A DNA stretch of 27,794 nt, taken from contig NC_090613.1 in NCBI RefSeq assembly GCF_004359215.1, positions 1,612,617 through 1,640,410 of the forward strand, written 5' to 3'. The notes under the pieces are model-generated. The model had not been told where the DNA came from, made no database searches, and was given only the letters and a program-made list of their open reading frames with translations. Every line of letters starts with the position of its first letter. Positions within the stretch are counted from its first letter, which is position 1. The DNA comes from Bremia lactucae. Its lineage: Eukaryota > Oomycota > Peronosporomycetes > Peronosporales > Peronosporaceae. Shown piece after piece: positions 26,761 to 27,794 of this stretch. The position numbers were made by a program, and so were the translations under genes.

Positions 26761-27618
26761 AGGTGGATCTATAGTCTCAGTGCGGCTTTGAGGCATGGTT
26801 GTACGGTCAACTGAAGCACTGAATTATCGGCTAGAACCTTTCTTCGTTTTTTGGCATAAATGCCGAACGTAACTGGCCTTTGGCCTTTAGCTTGGCGACA
26901 TTGAAGCGAATTATCCGTTCCAAACGAATATCAGCCACATCCGCAGACTCTCTGATATTTTAAACAGCGGAGCGGTGGGCCCGATGGACCCAGTTCTCAA
27001 GCAAAACTTCGTTTTCGCTTTTTAATTCGTTTGGAAACAAAACGATCGGAATTTCCCTCATTGAGGTCACCTAATCCCCACGGGATTGATCACGTAAACG
27101 CGTCAGATACTGACCTCGCGTCATTCGCTTTGGCGTAAGGTATCACTCATGAAGAGCGTCTCGAGCAGCGATCTCATCCGGTGTTCTCGCCGTGTCACCG
27201 AAGGTCCAGATGGCCAAGCTGTGACCCGCGATCTCTTTGAGACGCTCGTCCGCAGTAAGCGGAGTGAATCTATATCATTTTGAGCTTTAGGTTTCGCTAT
27301 CTCACCAGCTCGACGACGAGCTTGTTCCTCTATGAGGATTGCCCGCTCTTGCTCTTCAATGAGCGGCTTCGTAATGATGTTGGACTTAGGGTTCTGTGTC
27401 CTGCTCAATGCAGTTAAGACATCAGCGGCACCATGTTCTAGGAACGGATTCGGGGCCCGCCGACGTTCATTCGGAGACGGCGTGTAAGAACGACGCTCTT
27501 GTTCCTCATCCTTTGATGGAGTGTTACTTTCAAAGTCCACCATTCCTTCATCGTCGAGGAAGGTGCTCAGAGTATGTGACTCACGCTTAATTGTGACAAA
27601 GAAAGAAAACACAACCAA
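26270..27618 (-). pseudogene. Antisense ORF of element B (aORF), homologous to that of A
   Basis: Minus-strand frame beginning MVVFSFFVTIKRESHTLSTF, then LDDEGMVDFESNTPSKDEEQ, RRRAPNPFLEHGAADVLTAL and EEQERAILIEEQARRRAGEI. A frameshift near 27280 leads to YRFTPL, GHSLAIWTFGD and QYLTRLRDQSRG. A TGA occurs at about 27149. Then comes LERIIRFNVAKLKAKGQLRS, and after further shifts DTEGPPAHRQRGEGAEISAE and the coiled coil MQLLREGLARVESSFEAVQN, HLSLLERQQPRLESQLDILV, ending GPDMA-stop at 26270-26272. The start is 84 bases from the 3' LTR. About half the differences from A in one compared stretch are synonymous. No family is recognised. Confidence 0.6.
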
Positions 27619-27684
27619 ACGGTTAGCTGTTTAGGTTTCAGCCTCAAAGAGGAAATGAAGCGAATGTTGTCACTCGGTTTCAAC

Positions 27685-27701
27685 AGTCTGATGGGGGAGG
27701 A
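27685..27701 (+). promoter_or_regulatory. Polypurine tract of element B
   Basis: ctgatgggggagga abuts the TG of the 3' LTR and matches A at 7104-7117. Confidence 0.65.
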
Positions 27702-27794
27702 TGTAATGGGGCACACATTGGTTGGAGAACCGTTGTTGTCGTACATTTACCTTATGGGTACTATACCCTTGTTATCTATTCTAAAATAGTTAAT
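27702..27794 (+). repeat. Start of the 3' LTR of element B
   Basis: TGTAATGGGGCACACATTGG followed by sequence matching 20992-21090 (acatttaccttatgggta-tatacccttttatc). It runs off the window. Confidence 0.8.

Larger units (their letters stand above)
20992..27794 (+). mobile_element. Element B: degenerate Ty3/gypsy retrotransposon, same family as A, 3' LTR cut by the window end
   Basis: LTR, gag, protease, spacer, RT, RNase H, partial integrase, chromodomain, polypurine tract and the first 93 bases of the 3' LTR follow in the order seen in A. Both LTR starts agree (tacaatggaacacatcgg / tgtaatggggcacacattgg). B keeps the RT N-terminal half that A lost. It has lost the LTR end with the primer-binding site and most of the integrase core. 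Confidence 0.85.

Overview
The window is a repeat-only eukaryotic region: nested, decayed LTR retrotransposons, mostly Ty3/gypsy with a little Ty1/copia. I see no intact host gene. The gag, protease, RT, RNase H, integrase and chromodomain fragments resemble elements of plant-pathogenic oomycetes (Phytophthora and downy mildews). That assignment is an inference from family style, not a search result. An 866-base run of N (4475-5340) is an assembly gap.

Layout, left to right. 1-788: end of an unseen element, an LTR with 10-bp terminal inverted repeats (146-597), and debris. 789-7586: element A, plus strand, LTR-gag-PR-RT-RNaseH-[gap]-IN end-chromodomain-LTR. 7587-8062: an inverted LTR of another family, called X here. 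8093-9844: a plus-strand gag pseudogene. 9845-20693: element C, minus strand, with its 5' LTR at the right and its 3' LTR at the left. C is interrupted at 12456-15727 by a block of copia scraps, LTR scraps, a 70-bp-arm perfect palindrome and half a tRNA-Glu. 20694-20991: another X fragment. 20992-27794: element B, plus strand, same family as A, whose 3' LTR runs off the window.

All three large elements carry defects that should make them non-autonomous: frameshifts, stops, a 1.16-kb deletion in A, loss of the primer-binding site in B and C, and large integrase or RNase H deletions in B and C.

The most interesting signal is a long antisense reading frame between the end of pol and the 3' LTR in both lineages. 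In A (5695-7007) and B (26270-27618) it starts just inside the 3' LTR, runs opposite to pol, and ends in a coiled coil antisense to the integrase tail. In C an unrelated-looking antisense gene (10574-12331) has the same architecture. All three stop codons lie opposite the same conserved integrase C-terminal motif (HP-x-FY-[IV]-G ... L-[RK]-P-Y). C's antisense gene is preceded by an AT-rich minisatellite. Other notable structures are a 251-bp inversion between C's two LTRs, different U3 regions in the two LTRs of A, and a nearly perfect snap-back repeat.
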